64,000 bases of DNA from Diadema setosum (GCA_033980235.1 CM067066.1:36702277-36766276); one strand, 5' to 3'. Numbered from the stretch's first letter, positions 36,116-48,993 are shown. Notes: a model not told the origin generated them from the sequence alone. Translations and numbers: made by a program.

Positions 36116-36712
36116 GAGGAGGAGTAAATCCCACCTAAATCTGGTACCCTACCAGGAAGACTATAGGTTATTATTGGGAGGAGCCCTGAACCCATCCAAT
36201 GAATTCAACCCCACCCTTTTCATAGCTTAAACCTGTATCGCAATGTTTAGTGTTTAGTCGCGGATGTGAACGTGATGATGAAACAGAACATAGCGATCCT
36301 AGTGGTGCGATGAAACATGTTATTTTCATCATCGATGTGGCTTCGTGTTAACGGGGAGGTGCTCCACCTATGTTTGTTCTAGTTTTGTGTATGTGTGTCG
36401 CAGATCGGGCACACACTAAAATTCGTACACGTGTCTCATGGCAAGCATTCAGGAGCTAATGTCAGATATGTGTGGATAAACCAGCGGAGGGTCGTGAGGC
36501 CGTGACGTCATCCTGGATATTTGCTTGTATGATTGTGACCAAAATCATTTGAAACTATTTTTAATCTCACTTTGATGAAATTTCTACACCGTTGCCTTTT
36601 ACTTTTCACCTTTTATATCAAAGTCAATTTAAAAATGAAGTATAAAGACCTCCGCTGGAAATGCTTCGCTATAGAAACAAAATTAATGTAGACCAGTGCT
36701 TACTTACTATGT

Positions 36713-36766
<54 letters not shown>

Positions 36767-36919
36767 TATACCCTATAAAGAGTTTATTGCATTTACAGGT
36801 CAGTCTATCGGTATTAAAATGGTGGTAGTGATTTTCTCTGATATTTAATGTCAATGATGAAACACAACACTATTACCTTCGAGGTACTTACAATCAGCTG
36901 CAATGTGGCCTTACTGTCC
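35000..36919. other. Intergenic sequence dominated by simple repeats
   Basis: CAA (35327-35350), GTTT/GTT (35428-35475), GAA/GGA/GA (36000-36125) and AT (36717-36762) tracts. Apparent ORFs are poly-Leu/Ser translations of these tracts. No gene recognised. Confidence 0.6.
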
Positions 36920-37265
36920 CCGCGTTCACATTGTCCCCCGCGCCGCGGGGAAAGTCCCGAGCTGTGGGACTTTCTCCTCCAAAACCACAATGTGAACGCT
37001 CGCTGGGACTTGTCCCCTCGTCCCCGCGAAGCAAGTCGGGTACGGGGACAAGATTTGGAGGGGAGAGTGACCTTGGGGCGAAATTGATAGCGTCCAGCTG
37101 TGGTCATCAAATGTGCGCATGCGCTGTGCCTGGTAGAGCTCGCCCCAAGCTCCAATTGCCCCCACAGCTCGGGGACAGATGAGATACCAATGTGAACGGT
37201 CAGTCGTAAAAAAGATAAGATCTCTTGAGGCTGTCCCCGCGGCGCGGGGGACAATGTGAACGCGG
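36920..37265. mobile_element. 346-bp MITE with CCGCGTTCACATTGTCCCCC termini
   Basis: The ~32-bp terminal inverted repeats start CCGCGTTCACATTGTCCCCC and end GGGGGACAATGTGAACGCGG. It is markedly GC-rich in an AT-rich setting. Sub-motifs CAATGTGAACG and GGGGACA recur inside. Overlapping ORFs on both strands are artefacts of composition. Confidence 0.85.
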
Positions 37266-37499
37266 TGATTATGTAATCGTCGCAACCTAAGGGAGATAGT
37301 GTCTGTGACTTGCTTTGTGCTGATTGTTATCATTGTTTTTGTATATCATACGGACCATGCTGAAAAGCAGCAAAACTGCTGAGCGTAATTAAGCATTATA
37401 CCCATATTCAAAACAAAAAGACAAAAGCAGGTCCCGAGAAGACTGATCATACATTCATACATATCACACACGCACATGCACAACCACAGTCTATCGCCG

Positions 37500-38010
37500 T
37501 TCAGAATTTATTGCGTAATGTTATGTAACCAACCATGACCCGTAGTTACTGTTCACCTGTACCTCGGTGAGAAAATACTTTGCCATGCTTAACTATTCAG
37601 TGATCCAGGTGATCTAACTTTGTGTATTAGCGAAAGCAGACAGACCTCTCCTCTCTCCTTTCTCCTATCCTATCTCTACGCAAGTCATCCCTCCCCCTAG
37701 TTTCCTTTATGTTATGTATTATGTACGAGGGCTGCATGCAAATCAAGCAATGCTTAATGCTGTAGCCCTTCTGCGTTATTCATTGCATCACTGATAATTT
37801 ATGTTCTTTTGTACATTGTAGAAACTGTATTGCTGTATACATTCTAAAGGTAATGAAGAAACTTACCTTGTTAGCAATTAATGTTTATGTATATCCATTT
37901 ATATGTATGGTACCATCAATGTATATGATATATGTGTATGTATCTGCATGAGCAATGACATAATGCAGGAACCAATAAAATCAAATCAAATCAAAATCAA
38001 ATCAAGTCTG
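37500..38010. repeat. Probable retroelement 3' end with AATCA tail
   Basis: Ends CCAATAAAATCAAATCAAAT and further AATCA repeats to about 38006, the kind of short-repeat tail left by LINE insertion. Upstream part has no recognisable coding sequence. Confidence 0.35.
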
Positions 38011-38129
38011 TTACGGCACATCACGCACCGATGCACCTCATCGTATACACCCCGTGTAAACTCGTGTATGCGATGTGCACTGCACTTCCCGTTGCACCAT
38101 GATGCTGCTATCACGTATTAATGTTACTC

Positions 38130-38502
38130 ATTGTAAATGGATTCTGATTTTGGAATAGATGACCAACAGCTGGTCAACCACACAAGCCAGTACTTCACTA
38201 TCAATGAATTTAACAGTCATTTTTTTTTTTCCGTTTGTGCCCTCCTTCTTTGGAACACTCTCCCTACTCACATTCAGACCTCCACCTCCGTTGACATCTT
38301 CAAAAAGAAACTTAAAACTCACTTATTTTTAGAGCAGAATTAATGATTATGTAGGCCCTGTATGCATTTGATTATTTGTTATTCTAAGCTGATTTGTATG
38401 TTTGTTTGTTTGGTTGTTTGTTTGGTTGTTTAGCATTGTAAAGCTCTTCGAAACGTGTTGTATTAAGCGCTAAATAAATATTTCATATTATTACTTATTA
38501 TT
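38130..38502 (+). mobile_element. 3' end of a non-LTR retrotransposon (LINE A)
   Basis: Encodes the C-terminal tail LLWNTLPTHIQTSTSVDIFK then KKLKTHLF and stop, typical of the region after RT in CR1/L2/Jockey-like LINEs. It is followed by a short 3'UTR and an ATT-rich tail ending about 38502. It abuts the RT fragment that follows. Confidence 0.7.
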
Positions 38503-39036
38503 AAAAGTAGTTTACAAGCGTCTTTACTCGTTCATGATTGAAAATGAAATATCAAATGCGAATCAGTTTGGTTTCAGGAAAGGGTTTTCTACCGACTATG
38601 CTATAATCAAATCTGTCGACAATATTATTGATGCGCTTACTAAAAAGGAGCATACTCCATGAATTCTCGAAGCGAGAATTACGAAATAAAATTGGAGTCT
38701 TTATGGATCTTAGTAAAGCATTTGACACTATTGATCATGACATTTTACTTGAAAAATTACATAATTATGGCGTGAGAAGGATTACTTTGTCATGGTTTAG
38801 AAGTTATCTAAGATCATCGAAAACAATATGTTGCATTTAAATCCAGTCACTCATCATATTCTAACGTGTTATGTGGTGTCCCTCAGGATCTATCCTCGGG
38901 CCCCTACTTTTTTTTATTTACATTAATGATATTATCAATTCCTCTGCTCGTTTAATTTTATCTTATTGGCAGACGACACCAACGTTTTTTATTCCCACAA
39001 GGACATTGTAACACATATAGTTGATACATTAAATAT

Positions 39037-39541
39037 TCATTTCAATTCAATTATCATTTATTTTCATCCAGCAAAAGGGTGAAACACAGTACAAAGCATA
39101 CATTATAAAAATTACATTGGTTTATCAATTTGTAAGAAATACATAACACAATGTGATCGTAAGGTATACAATGTGTGCAAAAAAGTAGAATAAGGAGAAC
39201 AGTAATGCATACTTTGAAAGGTTGACAGAGAAGTAAGTGTAAGTATAAAGATGGAAAAGTTTGGTATACTAAAAAGTAGAGCTTGTAAAACGTGGGTCAC
39301 TCAGTACTTAATAAATAATTTATCATCCAGAATCTATTCATATACAGCTAGAATGTAACTGCTAAATGTTGTTGTTATTGTTGTTGTTTTAAAGAACGAA
39401 AGGAGAAAGAGAAAATGGGGCCCTATACAAATAATTTGCCCCAGACAGCACTTAACATAAAACAAACATTATAAATCTTACAGAGATATAAACAAGAATA
39501 TTAAATATATACCAAGTCTCCACGAGGGAGCTCATATTATC

Positions 39542-39581
<40 letters not shown>

Positions 39582-40127
39582 AGTTTATTTCCAATCAACG
39601 AAAATCAAAACGTAATACAAAGTATACATATCATGACATGATATTGTCTAAAACTTTTACAAAAGGTTCATGTAATATACGAAATAAATTACATACATCA
39701 ACATATGTACAATAATCAGAAGGAACGATGCGTATACATGTATACTTCGCGAGCTTTCAGAAAATAACTTCATTTTTTTTTTTTTTGAAAATAGCGATCC
39801 ACTAAAAAGCTAAGCTTGTAGGACGTGGATCGCTAGATAATTGAATGTAGATTACTTAAGTCGTTTGTAAAAATATAGCTATTTTGAGATACGCTGGCTT
39901 CGACAATAATAGGAAATAAGAATAGAGTATCAATGCTAACGCCCAGACGGTGCTCATTGAACTGGTGTACCGGGAAAATATGAGAAGGACAACACACTCG
40001 TACCCACAGTTACCCACAGTTACCCAGTTACCCACACACATATACGACGTGAGACAGTACCGAGAAGAGAGAAGACGGTGACAATACAAGTCTACGAGGA
40101 ACAAAAGACAGGAAAGGAAGAGGAAAG
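39037..40127 (-). mobile_element. 1.09 kb composite insertion in LINE B
   Basis: Flanked by AATAT (39032-39036 and 40128-40132); removing it rejoins the LINE B frame at DTLN|MELSN. Contains two minus-strand retroelement 3' ends (about 39037-39340 and 39540-39845), each with the AAAAAGC..AGCTTGTA signature, and the 39363-39540 repeat matching 26545-26735. Confidence 0.75.
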
Positions 40128-40669
40128 AATATGGAATTAAGCAACATCTCGAAATGGTTTAGAAGTAACAAGCTTTCATTGAATATTAATAAGACATGTT
40201 TTATACACTTTCATACGCTTCAATCCCAACCCACCCTTCCTCAAAGTATTTTTATTGATGATATAAAAATTGCTGAGAAACATTCAACCAAGTTCCTAGG
40301 AGTGACCCTAGATAGCAATCTATAACTTGGAATACTCATGTTCAGAATATTACAACAGCAACATCTAAAGCAACTGGTGTTTTAAGGAGAATAAAATATT
40401 TAATTCACGATCAAACTTTAATAATAAACACCTTATTTTTACCATAGTAATGTACTGCAATATTGTATGGGGCAACTGTAGCAAAACTAAATTGAACACA
40501 ATTTTTCTTCTCCAGAAAAAGGCTCTTCGTATATGCACACATTCAAATTTCTTGGCTCACACTGATCCCATATTTTATCACCTAAAAACTCTAAAGGTCC
40601 ATGATATACATTTATACCCAACTGCCATATGTATGTATAAACACACTCGAAATTTATTACCATCTTTTA

Positions 40670-41683
40670 TTCCTCCGCCAACGAAGTGGCCGGAGGCATT
40701 ATGTTTTCGGGTCGTCCGTCCGTCCGTCCGTCCGTACGTCCGTCCGTCCCGTTTTGTTTTTGTAGATATCTCAAGAACCGTGTGGTGGTTTTACATCAAA
40801 CTTGGTATGAGGGTATATCCTGGGGGGATAATACTTTGTTTGGATTTTAGGGTCACGGGGTCAAAGGTCAAAGGTCACAGGTTATTTTGTGAAAAAAAAG
40901 TTGAAAATTCATGTTTTTCTCCATATCTCGCAAATGGTTCAAGGTATCTTCATGGAACTTAGTATATAGTTATGCTTGTTCCAATGGGCAGTGATTATCT
41001 AGGGAAGTTGGGGGTCATGGTTCAAAGGTCAGGAGGTCAAAGGTCAAGGTCAACTCCTCAAAATATCACTACTTTCCTTATATTTATGCAATGCCTGAAG
41101 GTTTTCTTTTTTTTTAACTTGATGTATGCATGTATTACCCAATATATATTCTGTGGGAAGTTTCTTGCCAAAAGGTCAAAGGTCAAAAGGTCAAAGGTCA
41201 AGTGAAAGTGCTGAATTGCACTTTTTCCTCCATATCTCAAAAGTAACTCGAGGTATCATCATGAAACTTACATATTTATGCATGTTCAACCTAACAGTGA
41301 TTTTCTTTGGAACTGTGAGGTCAAAGGTCAAAGGCCATGTTTAGATAATGCTATTTTCCCATTTGATACTGAAATTATACTTTTTGTCAATACCTTGAAA
41401 ATTACTCAATGCATAAACTTATTAAAGGGTCAAAAGTCAAGTAAAAATCATCAGTTAACCAAATACCTGCACTCTGACATTTTAATCATTCATCCATTTG
41501 AACCTAGTTCTAGGAAAGTGAACATTCAGCACATATTAATTTTGTGGCAAACCTGTCATTTTAATATTTTGCCAATTATGTGAAACTGTCATCACACATT
41601 GTCAAGACATTGTACTATAGCCCTATTAGGAGAACCATGCATTATGGCGGAGGCATATCAGTCGCCGTAGCGATATATCTAGT
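40670..41683. mobile_element. ~1 kb dispersed repeat, copy 2, inside LINE B
   Basis: Starts TCCTCCGCCAACGAAGTGGC, has GTCCGTCCGTCC, and ends TTATGGCGGAGGCATATCAG then ATATCTAG. Same family as 9494-10454. TTTTAT borders both ends (40665-40670, 41683-41688), a likely target duplication. Carries several AGGTCA direct repeats. Confidence 0.8.
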
Positions 41684-42463
41684 TTTATAATGCCCTATAG
41701 TAACCAATGACCATATTCACTCTTCGTTCCCATGATTTTCATTTAAGTAATCCAAAGCTTTTACTTGCTCAAAAGTCGATCAGACATCACGGTCCGGATA
41801 CATGGAACACTCTTCCAGAGGAGTTGAAACAATGTGCCTCCTTGTTTTCATTCAAAGCAAACTTAAAGAAGCACATTTTATTACAGTATACTTCAAATAC
41901 GAACTAAAAACAAATAATTTACGACTTATGTTGGTCTCCCGATAGCAACATCGCATATCTGCCTTATGCACTTTCAAGCACTTGCACGCACATTCACCAC
42001 CATCACACGCCAGAGTTTATTTTCCCCTGCTATCTTCGCAGCAGATTTTGTATTGTTACGAATCTATAGTACGTCCCTACCTTTTCCTCAGGTCGGCCAT
42101 TTTTTTCAAGCAATGCTTACAATGGCGGCCCTCTGCATAATCGCTTCATAACTACAATAAGCTTATTATTGTAATCCCTGCTGCATGCATAGACATGCAT
42201 ACTGTATATTATATCATTAATTTCCTATTATATCGTTGTTTATGCAAGTCAAACGACTCTGTTTTAAATTTACTTTGTTTATTTCCCGTATGTTCATTAT
42301 TATGTAACTTATGTATATTGATTTGCAGAAAATAAAGTACTTATCAAACAATCAATGTTGAATTCAAAGTTCTCTCTCGAGTACTCTGACGCATTCTGTT
42401 TCGATTAAAGATTACTAACTCATACATGCAACTCACACGTATATTATAGGCCTACATTCACTC

Positions 42464-42692
42464 TACAAACATCCGGGTCAGAACTGACCCGGAAAAAGGG
42501 TCCGTTGGGGTCACACTCCGTTCCAGGTCAAAAATGACTCGGAATTTGGTCATGAAGACCCGGAATGGGGTCACCCTGACCCAATTCATGACTCTGAATG
42601 GGGTCATATCTGACCCCATTCCTTGTCATTTCTGACCCGGAACGGAGTGTGATCCCACCAGACCCCTTTCCGGGTCAGAGTGTTAGAACCTA
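42464..42692 (+). mobile_element. GGGTCAG-family MITE, plus copy
   Basis: Starts ACATCCGGGTCAGAACTGAC and is built of GGGTCA / TGACCC motifs, with CCATTCCTTGTCATTTCTGA and GGAACGGAGTGTG blocks. Matches 59372-59574 in the opposite orientation over the whole length. Confidence 0.8.
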
Positions 42693-42699
42693 GTCCCCT

Positions 42700-43125
42700 C
42701 CCCCCCCCCCCCCCCCGCATTATACGCCACTCACATGCACATATCACACAATGTCATGTCATTCGTACATAGTATACACGTCTCCGCACGAAGGGGAACA
42801 AGAATGGGAGAGAGGAAGAAAATGAGAGAGGGAGCTCTACAGAAGAAAAAAACAGAAGTATAAAGAATGAAGTATATAACATCTTAGGAGAAAATAGAAA
42901 TAAAGGGAAAAAATCGGAAAAAATCAGAAAAAGAGGGGAAAATGAGAGAAAGGTAGAAGAGGAAAAAATTCAGTCAGAGAAGAAGATGAAATAATAAGGG
43001 GAGAAGATTTTAGATACAATTAAAAAAAGAATTTATACAAGCTATTATCATCTAAACGATATAGACACTGGTCATACACTATCATCGTAATATATCAAAA
43101 CACTGATGGTCAATTACAACATCAA
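42700..43125. other. Purine-rich intergenic sequence
   Basis: A poly-C tract at 42701-42716 is followed by A/G-rich sequence from 42780 to 43030. No gene recognised. Confidence 0.5.
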
Positions 43126-43130
43126 CGAGA

Positions 43131-43387
43131 TATATATGAAGAGTTTGTTTGCAAAAACCGATAAGTCCATTTTTGAAGATTTTGAAGTACGGTCTCTGTC
43201 ATAAAGTACAAAATAATACCTTTTAGATGATATATTGGTCACTACATATAAAGGCATATTTTTGAAGTTATGGTAAAAAAAAGCAAAAATTTTCTTATTA
43301 TTCTCTTTATTTTTCTTGACCTTTAATCGCAAATATCTCCATTTGACAAATATGGACTTATCGGTTTTTGCAAACAAACAAACTCTT

Positions 43388-43397
<10 letters not shown>
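43131..43397. mobile_element. 265-bp MITE with TTGCAAAAACCGATAAGTCC termini
   Basis: ATATATGAAGAGTTTGTTTG at the left and its inverse at the right, each next to TTGCAAAAACCGATAAGTCC or its complement. TA/TATA flanks fit a Tc1/mariner-type MITE. The overlapping minus ORF is an artefact. Confidence 0.8.
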
Positions 43398-43418
<21 letters not shown>

Positions 43419-43489
43419 ACAGAGAATAATCATAAACTCAATACGGCAAAATTATCTGACATCAATGTTATCATCATTGCATTACTAGG

Positions 43490-43920
43490 AGCTCATTGCA
43501 AATGTGCAGTGTACAGAAAAGACATGGTCGCAAAGAATTGGTCGTAATACGTACATTTTGCAAGAGGACAGAATAAAGCGGCACATTTTGACCTTCGACT
43601 GCACTACTACTACTACTACTACTATTTCGAGGGCATGTATTTGCTTCAGCCGATGCCAACTCGGGTTCCATAAACAAAGTTGCGCCTCCAAACCTCTCTA
43701 ACATGACTGTCCGTAGGTCATTAATGCTATCAAGGCCTGCGTCCTTCTTCAGGACACTGATTAAAGTGGCCTTACGTCTTCCTCGTTTTGCAGTTCCCTG
43801 TTTAGGTTCCCAGAGTACGAGGGAATTGGCAGATAGCTCAGGGTGTCGCGCACAGTGTCCCGCTAATCGCATCCTTCTCTCACGCACTTTGTCAGACACC
43901 ATTGGCAATGTACCATACAA
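43490..43920 (-). pseudogene. Fragment of a non-LTR retrotransposon, C-terminal region
   Basis: Minus-strand frame reads KVRERRMRLAGHCARHPELS, LVLWEPKQGTAKRGRRKATL and LKKDAGLDSINDLRTVMLER, typical of the conserved region C-terminal to RT in many invertebrate LINEs. No RT core is nearby, so it is a truncated relic. A CTA/AGT triplet run inserts poly-Ser. Confidence 0.65.
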
Positions 43921-45324
43921 GTCATCATTCCTAACGTAGTTACTGCAAAACGAAAATCATGGTGGAGATGCCGACCCCGTCCTCTCAGGCTATGTTGCAA
44001 GAATGACCCTTCACTTCCATTTAGATGGAAGTTCATTGATTTTCACCTTCTTTGCACCACTGAAGTATTTCCCAGTTTCTGTCCATTATTCCAATCCCAA
44101 TCAGTGCTCGTTCCAAATGGGAGTTATGATCGGAAAACTATAGTTTAGGTACTGCCAGCGGCTGTTGATGTTGCCTTTCTATACCTTCCATCCCTGCCAG
44201 TGCCTGTCATCATATAAACTACATGTATATCAAATATCAACTATCAAGACTATCAACAACGATTAAGTCTAGCTGAAGCCATGGCTTGGAATCGAATTTT
44301 TAATCAACCTCTGTATCATTTTTGTTCAGTGCAGTCATTTGAATTCAAGTGATAATTTATTGTCGACTCATTTCCATCATTCACCCAAATCAAGATAAAC
44401 TAACATCGATCTTTCTAAGATGATGTCATAGGACTAGAATGATATCATATAGGCCATTGTTCATCAACCTTTGACCTTCAATGTTCATTGATGATAATGA
44501 TCATGTCATTATTGCTAGCCTATCAAGGCATACACATCCAAAGATTCAACATGGGCAATCACAGCGGGTTTCGGTTGAGCCATAAGGAAACATAATAATC
44601 ATAGGTAACCATAAGTATACATTATCATCTCTTTTGGTTCAGTCCATCTCCCTTTTCACAACTTTCGCACTTTATTTTACTATCGCATTGCGTCTTCAGA
44701 ATATGAGCTCATTTAGTATATAGGCTTGTGATACTCTCTTGATTCCCACGTCTAATGCTGATGTCATTAACTAAAAGTTAACGTGAAAAATAGCCCCTAT
44801 AAGTGTTATTGAGCAGCATGAAATAATACAGTTCGTCTTTTTTTAATGAATCATAAAGAATTACATAGGCATATTCATTAATTCTACTATACTGGAAATG
44901 ACATGATGCTTATATACTGATAAGTTTACCTTAGAATTTTGTGTCGGCTCATGAACAGGTTGAGAAGAAGTTACATGTTGGTTACAATGGCAAGATTACC
45001 AGATCTGTGCATTTACAATATTGTACACACAATGACAATGACAGCACATGACTCGTTACGACACAATGCTTTATCTATACTCTTGCTCTTTGCACATTAA
45101 AACAACACGATGCACGGCGATATGTTGTAAGTTGTAGATAACCTGTGGCATGATGTATGGTGTGATGAATGAATAGAGATATTAGATGAAAATAATCGAT
45201 TCTACGATCTATTTCTGTAGCTGTTGGCCACTTTCCATTCGTTTATTGGGCATCAATAAATCTAGCGCCATCTAGCCAATTCTGTCTTTTTTTTCCCCCG
45301 CGATGTCATACAAAATTGATGGCT
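43921..45324. other. 3' flank of the receptor gene
   Basis: AT-rich, with no recognised gene. The last ~80 bases before the stop at 45325 probably belong to the receptor 3'UTR. Confidence 0.4.
45242..45247 (-). promoter_or_regulatory. Candidate polyadenylation signal for the receptor
   Basis: AATAAA on the - strand, 78 nt after the receptor stop codon. Confidence 0.45.
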
Positions 45325-45892
45325 TTAGATTTCGGATGTTGTCTTTGTTCCGTCACTCATTTCGGCACAAATGGACGACTTTTTCGTGTAGGATAGCATT
45401 GTGACGTCAGAAGAACGCGTTGTCATGCGAGGCAAGGTACTAACATCAAAGCCGCTACTTTTCCGTCTTCCGCCAGCGCTTCCCCGAGCCCGACTCATAC
45501 AGTGGCCCTTCTTTGCCTTCAGCAGGTCCCGAACCTCCGGTTGTCTCATCCCGAAGAGCAGAAAGACGAAAACTCCCTGAAGAGAATTCAAGATGGCGAA
45601 GATGAAGTTGAAGAAGTGACGGGCACCGCCCAAAGCCATGAAGCCAAACACCCACGTGAGGCCAAGAAGCGTACCGATGGCGATTGCGTTCTGTGCGCGG
45701 CGGATGACCTCGGCGCGCATCCTGGCGACTTTATCACCGTCTTTTTCCAGCGCGCTTGCCTTTGAGACAACCTTTCGACCGCAGGTCAGTCTGTAGGTGA
45801 CGACTACGAATATGGCGCTGTTGAAGGCGAGAATGACCGCGATAGGAAGTAACAAGCCCAAATAGAAGGCCAGTCCTGGTTCCACGAAACAG
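45325..45892 (-). CDS. Receptor exon 11, TM5 to TM7 and C-terminal tail
   Basis: Encodes CFVEPGLAFYLGLLLPIAVI, AIGTLLGLTWVFGFMALGGA (TM6) and FFNFIFAILNSLQGVFVFLL (TM7), then a ~70-residue basic Ser/Thr-rich tail ending SDGTKTTSEI and stop. Confidence 0.95.
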
Positions 45893-47912
45893 CTGGGCCA
45901 ATCGAGAGAGAAATAAAGTTTATTAAGAAACAGCTGTGACGATGATGTGTTGCATGGTTATTGTTCTTTCTTCGAGATGAAATTCGTTTTTACCCTGTTA
46001 CAATGATTTCCCTGTCCTTTATACATATTAATTCTTTTGTTGTTGTTATTATCATTATCATTATTATTGTTATTATCATTATCAATATCATTATTATTAT
46101 CATTATTATTATTATTATTATTATCATTATCAGTATTTGTATTATCATTATTATTATTATAATCATTATCATTATTACCTTTATCATTATTATTATGATT
46201 AATATTATTATTATTATTATTATCACTATCACTAAAATGATATTTTTATGAGTAATATTCATAATTGGTCATGTTTGGTTTTACTACTCAATTGACGAGT
46301 ATTTCTGTTGATCAATGCGTCGGTAATGTGTGACTATGAGTGATTCAGCATGATGGTGATAAACCCATCGCTCACTTACTAAGTTTTGTGTTGGTACGCC
46401 GACCATTTGGAGGCAACGGACACAACGGTGACGACAAGTGGTACTCCTGCGGGGAGGGAGAGAAAAATGATAATGAGAGATACGAGTGAAATCACAGCTT
46501 TTTTCTGCTTTATCCATCATAATGGCAGCTTGTCATCACTTTAAGTTATTCATTATCTATCAAATGGAGCAGCCTTTAATCTGTCATTTTGAAGATGCTT
46601 ATGGATTTATGATATTTCACACGCAAATAAAGCAATGCGCAAAACGCCATGTATAGGGAATGTATGATTGCGGCTTACCCCAGCCGACTATGCAGCATTT
46701 GAGGATCATGTGTGAGGTGTAGACATTCATGACTCTCACGAACATGAGGTACATGTTGAATGCCTCCACCCCCATCCACGTGACCGAGGCAAGGCAGAAG
46801 AAATGCAACAAAATGGCGACCGTGGTGCATCCGTGTCCCCAGTGACTCTTATCGCTACCAACAGCGAAGACGAGATAGAGACCGAGCATAGCAAAGCAGA
46901 GATTGATCAGGATTTGGTTTGGTTGCTTCTTGCGGATCTTCCTGTATTCAAAGTAAAGTAGATAATAATACTGTTGGTATTGTATATCATAGTATAGTAC
47001 ATAGTATATAGTTTATGGTAAAGTATGCACTATTGCATAGTATAGAATAGTATAATATAGTGCATGTGGCATAGTACATTTTAGTAAGGAATTATAGTAT
47101 GGTAAACAAGTAGGCTATATGTACTGAGAGGGTGTGTAATTGGAATTATTTCCTGAGGAGCGAAGGACCGAAAGAAACAGTGCTAAATCTGTCATGGAGG
47201 AATTTCATAATTTCACAAATTGCAATTTCTCTGGGCTTCTTAAACTCTAAATGTTAAAGGTATTGTATAGTTTTAGTTGAGATGAGGGATTTAGTTTTTA
47301 ACTTTTTGCGGGATGATTAGACACCTCTCGTGAAATATCAAAGAGCATACAATTCTAAGAGGATTTCAAAGTTTATTTGACGAAAATCGGTAATGAAATG
47401 ACTGAGATATCCTAAGAGAAAGTGGAAGAAAGTAGTCCTATAGGAGGTTCCCAACTTTTCTTATACATCTCAGCCGTTTCAAAGCCGATTTTAACTTTGA
47501 ATTTCTCTTGAGGCTCGTGTCTTTGTCACTTTTTAAGAGAGCTATATAGGCTTCCCATCATCTCACACACAAAAAAGTTGGAAACCTGAAGCCCCGTCTC
47601 AACCAAATCTATACAATCCCTACATGTAACCATGGAAACCAACCTGATTCCGAGGAGAATGGCTAACGTGATGACCAGGCAGACGACAGAGCAGATACAC
47701 CCAACCAGGCTTATCACTGACAGGGCGCGGGATTCGTAATTTCCTTGCGTGTCCTGTCATGGCGACAATATTGAGAGGAAAGAATTACTCCATGATTGTA
47801 CGTTGACTTTAATTATTGAATATAGATTGAGAACAAAGAGACGGATGGGGAGGAGTTTCATTAAACGAAAGCAAAGACTTTAAAGGAAAGTTTTGATTGT
47901 TTTTTGTTTGTT

Positions 47913-47944
<32 letters not shown>

Positions 47945-48955
47945 GTGTGTGTGTGTGTGTGTGTGTGGTTTTTTTTTTTTTTTTTTTTTTTGCATTTGGA
48001 CATGTTTCCACGAAACGGTAAAGTATAATCCACACCTAAATTTGAGGTAGTGATGATCTATCAAATATATCTCGAGTTCCCTGTGCCATTGAGTCGCTTT
48101 TTAAATACGCTAAACTGCAGGAAGTCCTGCTATGTCTAATAGTCTCTGTGGGCTTTGACGTTTAATGTATTTGCATTGATCTTGGCTATTTTTAGTTTAG
48201 ACTGTCTCTTTCCCCCATTATTCTCTGTTTCCTTTTTACCACTTACTTTTCCTTTTTTTATTTTTTCCCCTTCTTTCCTCATTTTCCCGTATTCTTTGTA
48301 GTTATAAGCTCTTTACCCCCTCTTCCCCCTTCCCTCCGAGGTACTTACATATAGCTCAAGCATGATAAAGTCTTTTAAATGAATACCTCCATTTTTTTTT
48401 GTGCAGAATGTATAAATATGTTTCTATATATCATACCTCTTCTTGTACTGACTACAGACATGAATATGCTGTGACTCTTTGATGCTTGTGTATCATTCCA
48501 TACAATGCATCTCAAATTTCACGTATTTCTTCGTGCAATCTGTTGAATAAAAAGTGAAAAATAAAGTTTGAATTGAGCTGAATCCAAAATATATTTGATT
48601 TGATATTTTGATGTAGAAGCCAATGAAAAATAGTGATGTGAGGAAATGGCATAATTCCTTTGTCTAATTCTTACAATTGTGTGGTTGAAACCAACTTAAC
48701 TGTTTCGGAAATCACATGAGACAGGGCAAAATATTCAGGTATACTTCAATATTGATCTACATTGAACACAGAGCGACTATCAACTTTGTCTTTTTGCCCA
48801 GAATAATCTTAATCCAGCATTGCTCATGCCCATTTAAGGTTCGTCACATCACCCATACTATGGCTTGTTTTAGCCAATTACGGGGTAAATACGCAGAGTT
48901 TTCTTCGTATTTACAACCATGTTGTATGTCTTTAACTCACAGTAAGTTTACAATT

Positions 48956-48993
<38 letters not shown>

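Larger units (their letters stand above)
38503..42350 (+). pseudogene. Non-LTR retrotransposon (LINE B) split by two insertions
   Basis: RT pieces in order: QFGFRKGFSTDYAI and [16 protein letters not shown] (38505-38840), GSILGPLLFFIYINDI and the LADDTN catalytic box (38885-39036), then ELSNISKWFRSNKLSLNINK with KFLGVTLDSN (40131-40325), AYCNIVWGN-like and KKALRICTH (40450-40669), and WNTLPEELKQC with FKANLKKHI (41686-41907). The 3'UTR runs to about 42350. Frameshifts and stops make it dead. Gaps are filled by the insertions at 39037-40127 and 40670-41683. The usual FADD motif reads LADD. Clade CR1/L2/Jockey-like, by motif impression. Confidence 0.8.

Noticed and set aside
35889..36195. Poly-Ser/Leu/Phe ORFs
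   Set aside because: Translation of GAA/GGA/GA microsatellites.
36814..37333. Overlapping ORFs of 80-146 codons on both strands
   Set aside because: GC-rich MITE with few stop codons; no family resemblance or exon structure.
45961..46262. Poly-Ile ORFs on both strands
   Set aside because: Translation of an ATT/ATC trinucleotide repeat in a receptor intron.
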